From Bimuria novae-zelandiae CBS 107.79 (taxonomy: Eukaryota; Ascomycota; Dothideomycetes; Pleosporales; Didymosphaeriaceae), in the NCBI GenBank assembly GCA_010015655.1, contig ML976679.1, forward strand, positions 279,613 to 343,612: a stretch of DNA of 64,000 bases. Reading direction: 5' to 3'. This document shows, piece by piece, positions 35,001 through 48,119 of the stretch. The notes beneath the pieces were generated by a model that saw only the letters and a list, made by a program, of their open reading frames with translations, searched no databases and was not told the origin of the DNA. The position numbers were made by a program, and so were the translations under genes. Position 1 is the stretch's first letter; the number at the start of each line of letters is the position of its first letter.

Positions 35001-37727
35001 GGTTTTCTAAGTTGCTTTTTTAAGATTCTTTCTTAACTTCCTTTCCTAATACTTAACTTTATCCCCTAATAATGTTGTTCCTACCCTTATCTTAGACACT
35101 TTTATCTAGCTAGGTTCCCTAGCTTAGCGAGGCAGGCATCGTAGAGCCTCCTTTAGGCCCTAATAAAAGCTAATTTAGGGGATATCGCGGTAGAATCCTA
35201 TTAGGAGTTTTCTATTATAATTTTAATATAGCTTAGTAAACTTCTCCTAATAGTTTAACGTAGTAGCTTAGTTAAGGTTCCTATAAGGTTCTTAAGTTCT
35301 TTAAGAGTAGTTTTCTTACTATACTAGGTATTCTACCCTCTTGCCTCTACAGGACTAGCGTTCTTTATATATATTAACTATACTATACTCCTCTTCCCCC
35401 TCTTCTATTATAATTGCTTCGGGCTGGGCGTTATTAGTAGTTTAGCTAGGGAAAGGGTTCGACAAGGCTAACTTTAGCCTGTCTACGTAGAACCTTAGGT
35501 GTATGTTTAGTAAGACGTCTAGTTCTACTATATAAGAGTTTATTACCTTTCTTACAGTAAACTTTCCTTACTTCCAGTCGAGCTTCTTGCTTAGACGTTA
35601 GTTTCGGAGGTAGTCCTTATACTTTAGCTATATCTTATCTCCTTTTTTTAAGATTAGAGCGTTCTTACGTTAATAGTTCGCTAGGCGCTTTTATTCTTAT
35701 TAGGCTATTATTATTTTTGCCTAGGCGAAGTTAAAAACCTTCTTAAACTTTTTTATTATTGCCTTCGCGGCCTTCTTTACGTTAGTTCTAAGCTCTAAGG
35801 CCAATCTCTGTACCCCGAAGTTCTTAACTAGTTTAACGTTCTAGCTATAGAATAGGAAAAATAGGCTAACTCTCGTTAATATAGCTTCTCGCCCTTTAAT
35901 AGCTATCTAGACTATAGGAAGCTACTTTATCTAATCATCCTATTACTAGTTATAGTACGCCTAGAGGTAGGCTTTAAGGATAGAGTTTATTCGTTCTATC
36001 TGCCTGTCTGTCTCCAGGTGCTTTGCTATAGACAGTCTTTAGTCAATACCTACTTGTTTACAGAGTGTAGTCTAAAATTCGCTCACGAATTGTCCCCCGC
36101 GGTCCGATATAATAGAGGAGGGGAAGAAGTAGTCTACTACCTAGTATTAAAGGAACGCTATCGTAACCATAGGTATATTAAAATTTAGGAGACCAATAAA
36201 CTTAGGGTCCTTATTAAGTCTATCTATAATTACTATAATATTCGTGCAGCCATCGCTCTCGGGTAGGGTAGTAATAAAGTCTATTATAATATCCTTCTAT
36301 CCTTGTTCGGGTAGTAATAAGGGCTTTAGCAGGCCCTGTTTTGCTTCTCTCTATAGTTTAGTTCTTCCACAGACATCACAGTTCTTAATGTACTGCCTCA
36401 CTTGGTTAGACATCCCCAGGAAGAAGTAGTCTCGAGCGAGGATCTTATAGGTGTTTTCTCGTCCTAAGTATCCTAAAGCTAGGGAACTATGCGCGACCGC
36501 TATTAGCTTCATCCGTAGAGGTTCCGATTCTAGTACCCATCGTCTTGACCTGTAGCGTAGGTACCCTTAGTCATCTATACTACATTCCGAGATACTGACG
36601 GATAACTTCCACCTAGGTTCGAACTTCCTAAGCCCGTTCTTAACACAGGCCTTTATCTTGCTATACGCACTATCTTTATCGCGTTCTGCCTCTTACTATA
36701 TAGTGTTAAAGTCTGGTTCGCGTCGCTTGGCAGGGCTATCGCCTCCTTAAAGGGTTAATGTAGGTGGTTTAGGGCGTGTTAAGTAAGCAAGCACTAGGTC
36801 CTTGTCTGCTTTAGTATAGTTAGGTTCCTCTATAGTAGTAGGTGTTTAAGGGATAAAAGACTTTAAGCTATTTCTTTTAGTAGTCTTCTAAAGAAGCGTA
36901 AAGTGCCTTAACTTTAATCTATTATCTTTACTATCCTTTAGCAGGTCTTAGTCCCTCCAGGAAAGGGCGTTTACCCTAGAGTTCACTAACCCTAGTCTAT
37001 ATATAAACATTATATTAATATAGCTAAGTGTGTCTGCCTACTGAACGTATCGTTCGTCTAACCTTTGTTTAGTAGCAAAATACGTAAAGTTCTTATAATT
37101 AGTGTAGACCGTGAGGTGCTTTACTACTTGATATATATAGTCTTATTTATCTACGTATTTAATAACTGCGAGTATCTCTTTATTATAGATAGCGTAGTTA
37201 TATTCTACTAGGCTATTCTTCGCTGAGAAGTAAGCCACCGGGCGTAGAATCCCGTTGTTATTATACTAGGAAAAGCATCCCCTAGTCAACTAGCCAAAGG
37301 CGTTTGCTTCTAGTACTAATTCTCGTTTAGGGTCAAAGTAGGCCAGCGCGGGGTCCGTACAAAACGCCATCTTTAAGAAGTTAAATACGTGCTACTACTC
37401 TTGTCCCTAGATAAATTCTACTCCTTTACTAGTAAGCTTTATAAGGGGGCTTACTATACTAGAGAAGTCTCGTATAAATCTTTAATAGAAGTTCGCAAAG
37501 CCTACGAAGCTCTAGACTCCCTTTACTAAAGTTAGTAGCTCCTATTCTTAAATTACTTAGACTTTATCTAGGTCTATGCTTACGCCCTTGTTAACTTCTA
37601 TAATAAATTTAAGGTACTTAGTCTTTTTAACGCAGAACTTAAATTTCTTAATATCTAAGTATAGTCCTGCGGTCCTTAACTTCTAGATTATAGTACGTAC
37701 TTTCTCTTCGTGGTCTTTTTAGCTACC

Positions 37728-37732
37728 ACTAA
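37728..37732. repeat. 5-bp target duplication ACTAA of the inner chromovirus, left copy
   Basis: ACTAA immediately before the 5' LTR; the same 5-mer follows the 3' LTR at 44377-44381. Confidence 0.95.
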
Positions 37733-38001
37733 TGTGACGGCCTGGCATGCCGGCAGGACACATAACCTCGCGTGAGAGGCGCGACTGCCTCATGCCTGGG
37801 TGTAGCTGCCTCACGCCTGGGCGCAGCTGCCCACGCACCTAGTGTAACTATCTCGGATAGATAGATATTCCGTGCCGAGCGGTAGCGCATAAAAGCGCCG
37901 CAGGCCTGTGTACCTACAGTCTCCTTATCTTAGTGTAGCTAAAATAGAGCTAACCTACCTTATCTACTCTCTTAATGCAGGAGCCTGTGCCCGTCCTTAT
38001 A
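37733..38001 (+). repeat. 5' LTR of the inner chromovirus
   Basis: Starts TGTGACGGCC, ends CCGTCCTTATA. It differs from 44108-44376 only by transitions as far as I compared; the terminal TCACA became TTATA. Confidence 0.95.
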
Positions 38002-41000
38002 TTATATTAAGATCTCTTTACTTAGCTAGAAATAGTAATAAAATATTAGGTTAAACTACTTAATCTACCTACGCGCATAACTTAATAATAACTACCTTAG
38101 GGGATCTATTATATAACTACGCTAAGCTATTAGTTTATTATAGAGTATAATTACCCGTAACGAGAGATCCTAATACTACTAAGTAACGTACTGCTTAAAA
38201 GGAGTTAAAGGACGTAGTTCGAAAATAGCACGCTATAGCTAGCTAGGAGAGCTAATTAGCCTGCCACCCTTTACTTAACAAACGTGCTATACAGGCAACC
38301 TACTACTTACGTAAAGAAGGCTATAAGAGCCCTAGCCTTTATAAGAGAGGAACTTATCCCTACTAACTATCCTAAGCACTACCTGCTCGCCTTCTCCTTG
38401 CTAAAGAACTAATAACTAGCTACTCTACCTATAGTATTAATAAAATAGCACTAAAACACCTATTTATAGCGTTAGTCTTAGAAAAGGAGATGCTGGGCAG
38501 CGCGTACGACCTATCTAAGCCCTTTATTTACTAAGAACACGAAATCTAGAGCTATAGCTCTATTACTAAGGAAAACCATAATTAAGACACTTCCTTAAAA
38601 CTTGCTCGTATCTAGCAAGGTATTAATAAGGACCTCTTATAACCTCCCTAGCTACCTACGTTTGCTAGCAATAACCTAATTACTATAACGCTAGAGGCCG
38701 TAATTAAGCATTTTAGGCAGGAACTAGTAAAGATTATTATAGAGCTAGTTGGCCAGCTACTTCTTCGTGGTGTAGAGCAATAATAACTATATATATACCG
38801 CCAGATCGCTACTAATGCCTTAGCTAAAGGCGAAGGGCTACATGGAGCCCTCGTTTAAGCGCAGTAAAAGATAGACAGGTTAGAAGCCTAACTTGCTAAA
38901 CAGGCTATAGTAGGCTCTACCCTTAATATACTAGTAACTTAATCTTATATAACTAAATTCTAAATTCTTTCTTAGACCTTAAGCTAGAGCGTTCCCTTTG
39001 CTAACAACCCGCCGAGTTCTAAGTCTAGCAAGCCTAATAACTTATATTTTTTACGCTTATTACTGTTTAAGCCTGTTACTTATCTATATACACGCTTTTT
39101 AGGCGCAAGCTAGCGCTTAGTTAAGTTCCTAGACCCTCCGCTGCTCTTAGACGGCAAGACAACTACGACCTTTAAGCACTAGAGGGCCTATATAGAGAAT
39201 AAACTTCGGTCCAACCGCGATTAGTTTATAGAAGAGACTTTAGAGGATACCTAAGAGCATATCGTAGTATATATAACTACACGCACAGAGGATCCTGTCC
39301 GTAACTAACTTATAACTTTAATTAGAGCTCTACGAGACGGTGGCGAACGCATTAATAGCAAATTTATAATAGATATAATAGAGTAAGCTTTTGGCGACCT
39401 ATATAAGGAGAAGAAGGCCTATTAGATATTTATCTAACTACGCCTCTACTCTATAGCTAAGTTTACTAGCTTCTAAGCAGACTTCTTTCGCCTTATAACG
39501 TAGCGTAAGCTACCTACTAACTAATAGGTTAAAGAGTTCTACGAGAAGCTTATAGATTAACTTTATATAAATATAGGCCGTAATATTTGTTACCTTAAGA
39601 ATAATTACTTTAAGTTTGTTAACATCGCCCGCGACCTCGCACGAGAGGTAGTAATTATAGACTCCTAGGTTATAGCGCGCGCCAAACAAGAATCTTAAAA
39701 AAAGGCTACTCCTACCTTAGCTACTAGGTCTCGCAAGTACGCTTTAATACTAGCGTAGCCCCTTACTTGCATATAGCCAACGCGCGCCACTACTATAGCT
39801 CTAAGTGGCTAGCTTACCTGCTACTATTATAAAAAGTTAGAATATATTACTCGAGACTGCCTAAATAGCCCTGTTAATTAGAAAGCGTTAGAGGCCAGCG
39901 ATTTAGCACCGCAAGCTAATAAAGAGGTATACTATAAGGCTAAGGACGGAGGCTTCCTCTCTTCTAACGAGGAATTAGGAAAAGTATTACTCTAGGGGAA
40001 GTCTCCTTCCTAGAGAATCCTATAGGAGCTACTAGCATTTAAGACCTCTTATTTAGCGAAAGTGCTTTCACTCTGCCCTGCCGTATCTTAACGAACGGGC
40101 TAGCGATTAGGTTAAAGGCTTTTATTAATACAGGCGTAGGTAGCTACGTCCTAGTCTACCTTAAACACCTCCGCATAATTAAGAAGGGACTTAAGGCATC
40201 TATTAAAAGCATAAAAGCTATTCCCTTAGCTAGATATAATAGTTAACTAAACGGGCAGGTAAATAAGCACTTCTAGGCTAACCTAGTGCTAGATAGCTAC
40301 TGCCTTACTACTTACTTTATACCCTACGACACTAGCCGCCATAACCTTATAGTTAGCTACAAGCTTCTCGAGGAAGCTAACGTCTAGATTAACTATAAGT
40401 AGTAGATACTTAAGTAGCCAGACATAACATAGATTAACTATAAATAAAATATTATTATCCTAACGCGGGGCACAGCTATAGGAATTAATTTTAAGTATTA
40501 GGCAAATGCTAACTAACGTAATAAGCTTATAGACGTGGCTATTATACGGCATATCTACCACTTATTATAGTAATCCCCTTAGCGTCGTACCTACTAGAAG
40601 AACCTAGCGAAGATAGAGGAATAGCTCCGCTACCAAGCGCTACCGTTATAAGAGTAGTAGCTAACTTGCCCTAAACCTGTCTCCCGCAAGGACCTCGCTA
40701 AGACAGGCCTTAAGATTAATATTATAAGAGCTATAGCATTTATGATTAATACGCGTTAGAAAGAGATAGTTATTAGCTATATTAGTGTTTATAAAGTAGA
40801 GAAGCTAATCCAAGACCGTAAGGAGGAGCTAGGCTAGATAGACCTACTAGACCTAGACGAAGAACTCCGCTAGCTTCTTATAGAGAAGTTACTATTCCTA
40901 GGCTATATAGGCGCTACCCTAGCTTACTTCTTAAAGAAGGACTCTAACGTACTACCTTAACACCGCGATGGCGTTAATTATAATATTAAGCTAACCGCGG

Positions 41001-44000
41001 ATAACATACTAATATTAAGCCTACTATATAGCATGTCTCTAGAGTAGTTATAGCTTATTAAGGATTACCTAAATAACCACCTCTAACGCGGCGTTATTAC
41101 TTACAGTAACGCGCCCTACGCCTTACTAGTACTATTTACTAAGAAGCCTAGAGGGGGGTAGTAATTTTGTGTTAACTATCGCAAGCTTAACGCTATTATA
41201 AAGAAAGATGTCTATCCTATCCCACTTATCTAAGAGACCCTTACGAGGCTCGCCCGTGCTAAAATATTCACTAAGCTAGACGTATAGCAGGCCTTTTATC
41301 GCATTTAACTAGACAAGGAAGCAGAGGACCTAACCACGTTTTATATACGCTATAGTAACTACAAGTATTATATACTCCTATTTAGTCTTTATAATAGACC
41401 TGCTACCTTCTAGTAATATATTAATAGGGTACTATATAGCCTACTTAACGACTTTTGCATAGCATATCTAGACAATATCCTTATCTACTTAGAGAATCCA
41501 CTATACTATAAGGAGCATGTTGCGCAGGTGCTTAAATAACTCTACAACGCTAGTTTGCAAGTAGATATTAAAAAGAGCAAGTTTATAGTAACTAGGACAA
41601 AGTTCCTTAGCCTTATTATTAGCACTTAAGGCATTTAGAAGGACCTAGAGAAGATTACTACTGTATAGAACTAGCCTATACCTATATTAGTTAAAAGTAT
41701 ATAGTTATTTTTAGGCTTTTATAACTTCTACTAAACCTTCCTTAAGAACTATAGACGTATTATTAGACCGCTTATAAAGCTCCTTAAGAAGGGCGCCTAG
41801 CATGTCTTTAGAAAGCGAGAGCTTACAGCCTTTTAGCAAGTTAAAGACCTTATACTATTAGATAACGTACTTGCTTACTACTCTCCCTATCGCGTCACAC
41901 GCATAGAAACAAACGTAAGCGATAGTGTTATTACTAGCGTACTCTCTTAGCTGCAGGACGACGGACTCTGGTGACCTATAGCCTTTTATTCTAAGATAAT
42001 AAGCGACCCGCAGATAAACTACGATATACACGATAAAGAGATACTAGCCATAATCTATAGCCTTAAAGAATAGAGATCTTAGCTTATTAGTCTATAGACG
42101 ACTAAGCCCTTTAGCACTATTACTAACTATTAAGCACTAGAGTACTTCTCTACTAAGCGCGAGCTTACTCCTCGATAGATACGCTAGGCTATAATAGTGG
42201 CTAATTTTAACCTAAAGCTTACCTACTAACTAGACACTACTAACGTAGTGGCTAACGCGCTGTCACGCAAGCAGGAGGAACTATAGACTTAGAAAAAAAA
42301 GAATAAGGTAGCTCGCACAAGGGTTTTCTTATAGGCTAAGTAGCTAGATATTAATATAGTGCAAGAAGCCATAACCTAACTCGCTAACTTAGCTACTTAA
42401 GGATTACAGGGCTAGGAGCTTAAGATTGCTATAATAAATACCTTTCTAGCCTCTCCCTCTACAGAGGATCCTCATGCCCTTGTCGATTAAGTAATTAAGG
42501 TAAACTAGAATCACGATAGCCTATAAAAGCTACGGGAAAAAGCTCTATCTAATAACTAAGGACTATAGAAGCTAAATAATTAAGATTTACTCTTGTATAA
42601 AGATTAACTAGTTATCCTAGTAGCTAACTTCCTACGCACCTACTTAATCTAAGCCACCTATACTACGTAGCTTACTACTTACCTAGGAAAAAGGAAGACA
42701 GCGAAGCTACTTAGAGATTAGTACTACTAGCTAAATCTAGCGAAGGACGTAGACACCTATGTCGCCACCTATAAGACTTATTAATAGAGTTATACGCCCC
42801 GCGACCGCACTCTAGGACTACTTAAGCTACTACTAATACTAAAGTAAGTATAGTAGGACGTTTTAATAGACTTTAAGTTATTCCCACCTAATAAGAAAGG
42901 GTACGATAACGCCTTTATTATAGTTAACTGCCTAAGTAAGCGCGCTGCTTCTCACTGCCCTGCCATAAGATAACCACGGCGGAACAGGCTATAGATATAT
43001 ACTATCGCTACATCTGGCGCGTGTACGGCCCACCTAAGTCTATCGTCTCTAATCGAGGCCCGCAGTTTATCTTAGTATTTATAAACAAGCTATGCTAACT
43101 TGTGGGCGTTAAGCAAAAGCTCTTAATAGCTTATTATCCTTAGACTAATAGTAATATAGAAATTATAAACTAGTACCTTAACTAGCGCCTTCGCCTATTT
43201 ATTAACTACTATTAAGATAACTAGTCTAACCTACTGCCCTGCATAGACTAGGCTCAGGCTATACTGCCTTATAAGACTACAGGCCTCTCGCCGTACGAGA
43301 TCGAGTTCGGACATTAGCCTACACACCACTAGGACTAGGAAGAGCGGATAAAGACCTTGCCTATAGCCCGTAAGCAGATATCCCAAGAGGAAGCGCAGAA
43401 CTACGTAAAGATTTAATATAACGCTATAAAGCGGGCTATAGAGATAGCTTAAAGAGGGATTATTTATGCCTAGGAGCAATAAGCACGTTAAGCAAATAAG
43501 AAGTAATATAAGCTAGATTTTAAAATAGGTAATTAAGTCTATATCACGCCAAGAGGCTTTATAACTAACTAGCTTAGTTAGAAGCTTAACTAGCAGATAT
43601 ACGGGCCCTACCTAATTATCGCTATAAAAGGACACTCCTACTAAGTTAAGCTTCCGCCGTATATGCACATGCATAATGTCTTCTATATAGACTACTTACG
43701 AAAAGCCGCCATAGACACACTACCAGGTTAGATAGAGCTAAAAGAGGAGCTAATAGAGGTTAACGGCAACCTAGAATAGTAAGTAGAGGAGATCCTTAAT
43801 AGCTATATCTATTAAGGACGTTTATAATATAAAGTCTCCTAGACTGCCTATAATCCTAACCCTACCTGGTACAACGCCTAAGGCTTTATTAGGGCACTAT
43901 ATAAGGTAAAGAAGTATTATAACGCATACCTAGATAAAGTAGAGCCACTACTATAACTAGACATCTAGCTGCGAGCGTATAAGGCCGGCACCTATCTAGA

Positions 44001-44107
44001 GATAATAGAGGAAGACAACAAAGCTGCAGTTATACTAGCATAAGGCAAGACACGAAGGAGGTAATACGATAGACTTAGAGGACTGCACCCACCTTAGAGG
44101 GGGGTGA

Positions 44108-44376
44108 TATAACAGCCTAGCATGCTAGCAGGACACATGACCTCGCGTGAGAAGCGCGACTGCCTCACGCCTAGGTGTAGCTGCCTTACGCCTGGGCGCA
44201 GCTGCCCACGCACCCAGTGTAGCTATCTTGGATAAATAGATGTTCCGTGCCGAGCGGCAGCGCATAAAAGCGCCGCAGGCCTGTGTACCTACAGTCTCCT
44301 CATCTTAGTGTAGCTAAAATAGAGCCAACCTACCTCATCTACTCTCTTAATGCAGGAGCCTGTGCCCGTCCTCACA
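44108..44376 (+). repeat. 3' LTR of the inner chromovirus
   Basis: Starts TATAACAGCC (RIP-changed TGTGACGGCC), ends CCGTCCTCACA, followed by TSD ACTAA. Confidence 0.95.
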
Positions 44377-47113
44377 ACTAAAGAAGATAAGAACGTTATC
44401 TATATACGCCAAGTAGTAGTCATCAAGGTGCTCCCTTAGCACCTAGTTAATATACTACTAAAACGTACTTAGCGCGTTAGCTAGGCCAAAAGGAACTACT
44501 AGCCACTTATAAAGACTAAATTAGGTTCTAAACGCCGTCTTCCATTCCTCGCCTTTCGCTATCTAAAGCTTATAGAGGGCTTAGATTATATTAAGTTTAC
44601 TAAACTATTTAGCCTTCGCGAGGAGCTAAAGGGTCTCGCTAATTAATAGTAGAGGGTACTAGTCCTTTTTTAAGATAGCGTTTAGGGCTTAATAATTAAC
44701 ATAGAAGCGTAGTCCTCTGCTAGGTTTCTTAGTAAATAATACTAGGGCGGCGGCGCTAGACTTGCTTACCTAAATAAAGTCTTTATTTAAGTATTTAATA
44801 AGCTCTTTTTAAAGGACGAGTAACTCTTCGCGAGATATATTAAATAGAGGGCTGTAGGGGATCTTCAGGGTCTTGCTATCTTTTTTCACGAGAGGGATAA
44901 AAAGATCCACTCTAGGTCCACAATACGGGGGGAGCTTGTCAGCTTGTTCCCTGTAAAAGATACGCTATAAGTCCTTAAAAGCTTTAGGTAGTAACTCCCG
45001 TAGGTTTACCTTTAGCTTACGGGTTAACGCCTTTTATATATCCTTTATTAACACGGAAAACACCTTAGCCCCGTTTCCTAGGCGTTAATTACGCTAATCT
45101 AGGGCTATAAAGGCTATAGCTAATACCCCTTAGAGCTTTATTAATAGTTTCTTGCCTTTTTAGTCACGGATGCGGGTGCCCGAACTTCTAATCTAGATTA
45201 ATTTCTTTACTAGGGCTAGTTTAACCCTATTCTTCTTTATCTACGTTAGGCTGAGGATTAGGTCGTACGACCCGTTGTCGGGTGAGACGTATAGTTACAT
45301 TAATTCTATATAGCTATTAATATTTACTTTTAGTTAGACTACTTCGCGTACGAAGAGTTGCATGCCTCTAATACTAATAACTTTTTATAGATAGGGTAGG
45401 TTCTTGCGCTGTAGGTAAGCTTTTATTATAAGTTTTTTTAATATAAATCTAAAGGTTAAATAACCCGAATTAATTATCGTTAATGTAAATATAATGTTAT
45501 TAATAAGCGAGTGTACTATTACTAGTGTTAAGTCTAGCTATAGCCTTTAAAAGTTATTAAAACTTATCTTTTGCCCTTTTCCTACTTTTGCCTTTTAGCG
45601 GCGACTATTTCTAGGAGGACCTAGTTTTCTAAATTAGTAGAGGCTATATCAAACTCTTTATTAGAGAATCCTTTAATAGCAGGTGTAGCGGCGCGAACTT
45701 GTGCCAGCTTTATTATAGGTAAAAGTTTACACTACTTTACGCGATATCCTATATCTCTATAATAAAAATAGGAACTATTCTTCTTACAGGTTTCTATTAC
45801 CTCGCGCGACACCCACGTGGCTTATTTCTAAGTATTACTAGACCTGTGTCCCGTGGCTCCGTCTGTTGCTTAGTGTCTTCTATCTTGGCTTCGTCGGCCA
45901 GACATCCTTCCAGGGTTAGCTTAGGTAGGTTCCTAATCTATTTCGTCTGGCGCCCCGTTCTTGGCAAAAAACTTTAGCAGCTATAATATATTTTAGAAGA
46001 AGTTTTCTTTAATCTTATTAACCCTCTTCTAGACCCCTTACAGGTCCTAATTATTATCTATATTTACTATAATTATTTAGTCCTGTAAGTCCTCGCGGAG
46101 GCTCTAAAAGTATAAGTTCTTTAGGATCTCTTAACTATGCTCCTTAGCTTCTATAGCATAGTTATTAAAGTTAAAGTTAAAGTTACAAAGCTTCTAGTTC
46201 CCTTATTACATTATAAGTAAGTAGTTACGCGCGATTTCTTTCGCTAGGTAGTTATAAAAGTTATGGTCTAGTAGCTCCTAGAGGTTAGCTTTGGTGTACC
46301 CTAGGTGGTGGTCTAGGTATGCAATTCCCACCGTCGCTACACGTCTTGTTAATTAACTAATAATATATTTAGGTATATTTCTAAAGTAGTTCCTATCCTC
46401 TAGGAGTTTATATTGCATTACTATCTTAAAGCGGTAGTAATCCCGTCGTTTACTATTAAAGTAGGCTAAGTTAGGGATCTTAGGGCGGCGGCTTCTTCCT
46501 TAGTTCGAGACAAGCTCTACTATTAATCTCTCTAGTAGCTCTATCCGTTAGTCTACTTTTAATAGCTAATTTATACCTCTTGTCTCTTAGGAGTATTATC
46601 GTATTATTAGGGGTTCTCGGCGCTCCCTTATTATTTCTTTAGTTAGTCTTCTTGCTTCTTGCGGCGGAGTCTAAAGGGTGTCCTAGAGGTTAATAAGTGC
46701 TTTAACCTTACTTAGGAATTACTATATTTTATTCTCGTTAACTCCTAATGCCTAGAGTTTAGTTATAAATAGGGAGGCTATCCTTTTATTTCCCTAGCTA
46801 TTACTTTTTAATAAGCTAATAGCTCGCTACGCATAATTATTCGCGCTAAAACGTAGACCTTTAGTAAAAGGTCCTGTTCTTATTTCTATAGCTTCTTTAT
46901 TTAGCAAAGATAGTCTTACTAGCGTTAAGTGTCTATTAGGACTCCTTCTTAATTGCTTGCTAGGGAGGGTTCTGTCTCCTCGCAGGTCCAGGCGTCGCCT
47001 TCGTAGTATCTATCTACGTAAGTCCTTTGACTTCGTGTGCTGCTTCGCAGCTTTAGTCTATAGTTATATTAAAATCTACTTGTCCCGCGACGGGTAGAAG
47101 TAATTAAATTTAA

Positions 47114-47274
47114 TATAAGGGGCTAGGTACTTAAGAAGCTAAAGGTGTTAGAAAAAAACTTATAAATTTAATAGAGAGTCTAAAGTTAAGCTTCGGGCGT
47201 TAAACTTATATATTTGGGGTTCGCATAACCGAGGGTTAAGGATCCGAGGCAACAACTAGGCGTAACCCATTACA
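47114..47274 (-). repeat. 5' LTR of the outer chromovirus
   Basis: TATAAGGGGCTAGG...CCCATTACA on the plus strand, followed by TSD ATTAC. The start is TGTAAGG changed to TATAAGG. Confidence 0.93.
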
Positions 47275-48119
47275 ATTACTATATATAAAAGCTTTTATAA
47301 TAAAGTTAATTATATACCTTATATAATATATTTAGTATTAGGTACTAATATAGAAGTCCTTAGGCGTAATAGTTTTAAACTTATTAATAAATATTATGCT
47401 ATTATTTATAGCGGTATTTTTTATAAAGTAATAAAGTTTCTAAGTATAATCGTACTCGCGGATAATATTAAAAATAATCTAATCTTATATAGCGCCTATA
47501 TAATTATAAATAGAGCTTAAAAAGCTATAAGTAAGTTATATTACTAATATTTAGTATTTAAAAGGCGCGTTAGTAAAACTTAGATCTTTATTAGTTCTCT
47601 TAAATTTACTTATCTCTAGGGTCTTAGTATAGCGCTAGTACTACTTATTAATAAAGTAAGTAATAACTCTTAAAAAGTCTATATTATTTAGTAAGCTTTA
47701 TATATTATAACTTACGCTTATTTTACTTACTAAAGCGCTTAAAATACGTTAAATTTTTTACTTTCTATCTTTAAGCCACGTTATTACGTATTTTAAAAAA
47801 GTAGTAGGGCTTGTAAGCAAGACGTAAAGTAGTAAAATTTAGTCTTAAGTTAGTAAGCGCCTTATTAATAAATATACTAATATATTAAAGCTTAAGTTAT
47901 TAATTACTACTTAATTTATATATACTAACTATAACTCTTCCTCTTCCTAGTAAATATAAAAGAGATTACTACTACTTTTAGTAGTAATAATAGTAATATA
48001 TTACTGTAAAGTGCACGCCTGCAAAGCTTTAGGTAAAGGTAATAAACTAGTATTTAAATTAATATTATAAGCCTTCTGCAAGTGCTTCTTATTATAAGAA
48101 GTTTTATTAACTATTTTGT

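Larger units (their letters stand above)
37733..44376 (+). mobile_element. inner Ty3/Gypsy chromovirus (plus strand) inserted in the outer one's RT
   Basis: 6644 bp with 269-bp LTRs at both ends and TSD ACTAA. Plus-strand order: Gag (about 38.2-39.9 kb) ending in a decayed CCHC knuckle (YYYKKLEYITRDCLN near 39830), protease (AFINTGVGSYV near 40115), RT (PYALLVLFTKKPRGG, IFTKLDV, IAYLDNILIYLE near 41460), RNase H (RIETNVSDSVITSVLSQLQ, then NYDIHDKEILAIIYSLK) and integrase (YDNAFIIVNCLSKRA, PKSIVSNRGPQFIL near 43040). The C-terminus is HNVFYIDYLRKAA and a chromodomain (VEEILNSYIY, YKVS.TAYNPNPTWYNA, about 43780-43890). A polypurine run (GAGGGGGG) lies just before the 3' LTR. TAG/TAA stops throughout; inactive. 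Confidence 0.96.
33127..47274 (-). mobile_element. outer Ty3/Gypsy chromovirus (minus strand) inserted in the hAT
   Basis: 161-bp LTRs at 33127-33287 and 47114-47274 with TSD ATTAC; about 7.5 kb without its own insert. From right to left on the minus strand: Gag region (about 45.6-47.1 kb), RT with DYYLAYIDNVLIFFSGS at about 44392-44440, interrupted there by the inner element, then SFVGFANFY and RNase H text ([14 protein letters not shown]) at about 36.9-37.6 kb. Next come integrase zinc finger (YIKNCDVCGRTK near 36370) and core (WKDIIIDFITTLPES and IISDRGGQFV), then FYVDRLKLALSNPFPS and a chromodomain (RVEYLV..ENYS.RT.EPY, about 35240-35390). A polypurine tract (AGAGGGAAGGGAGG, minus strand) abuts the left, 3' LTR. 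Many RIP-type stops; inactive. Confidence 0.95.

Noticed and set aside
43231..43479. Minus-strand frame inside the inner chromovirus
   Set aside because: It is a shadow of the plus-strand integrase C-terminal region.
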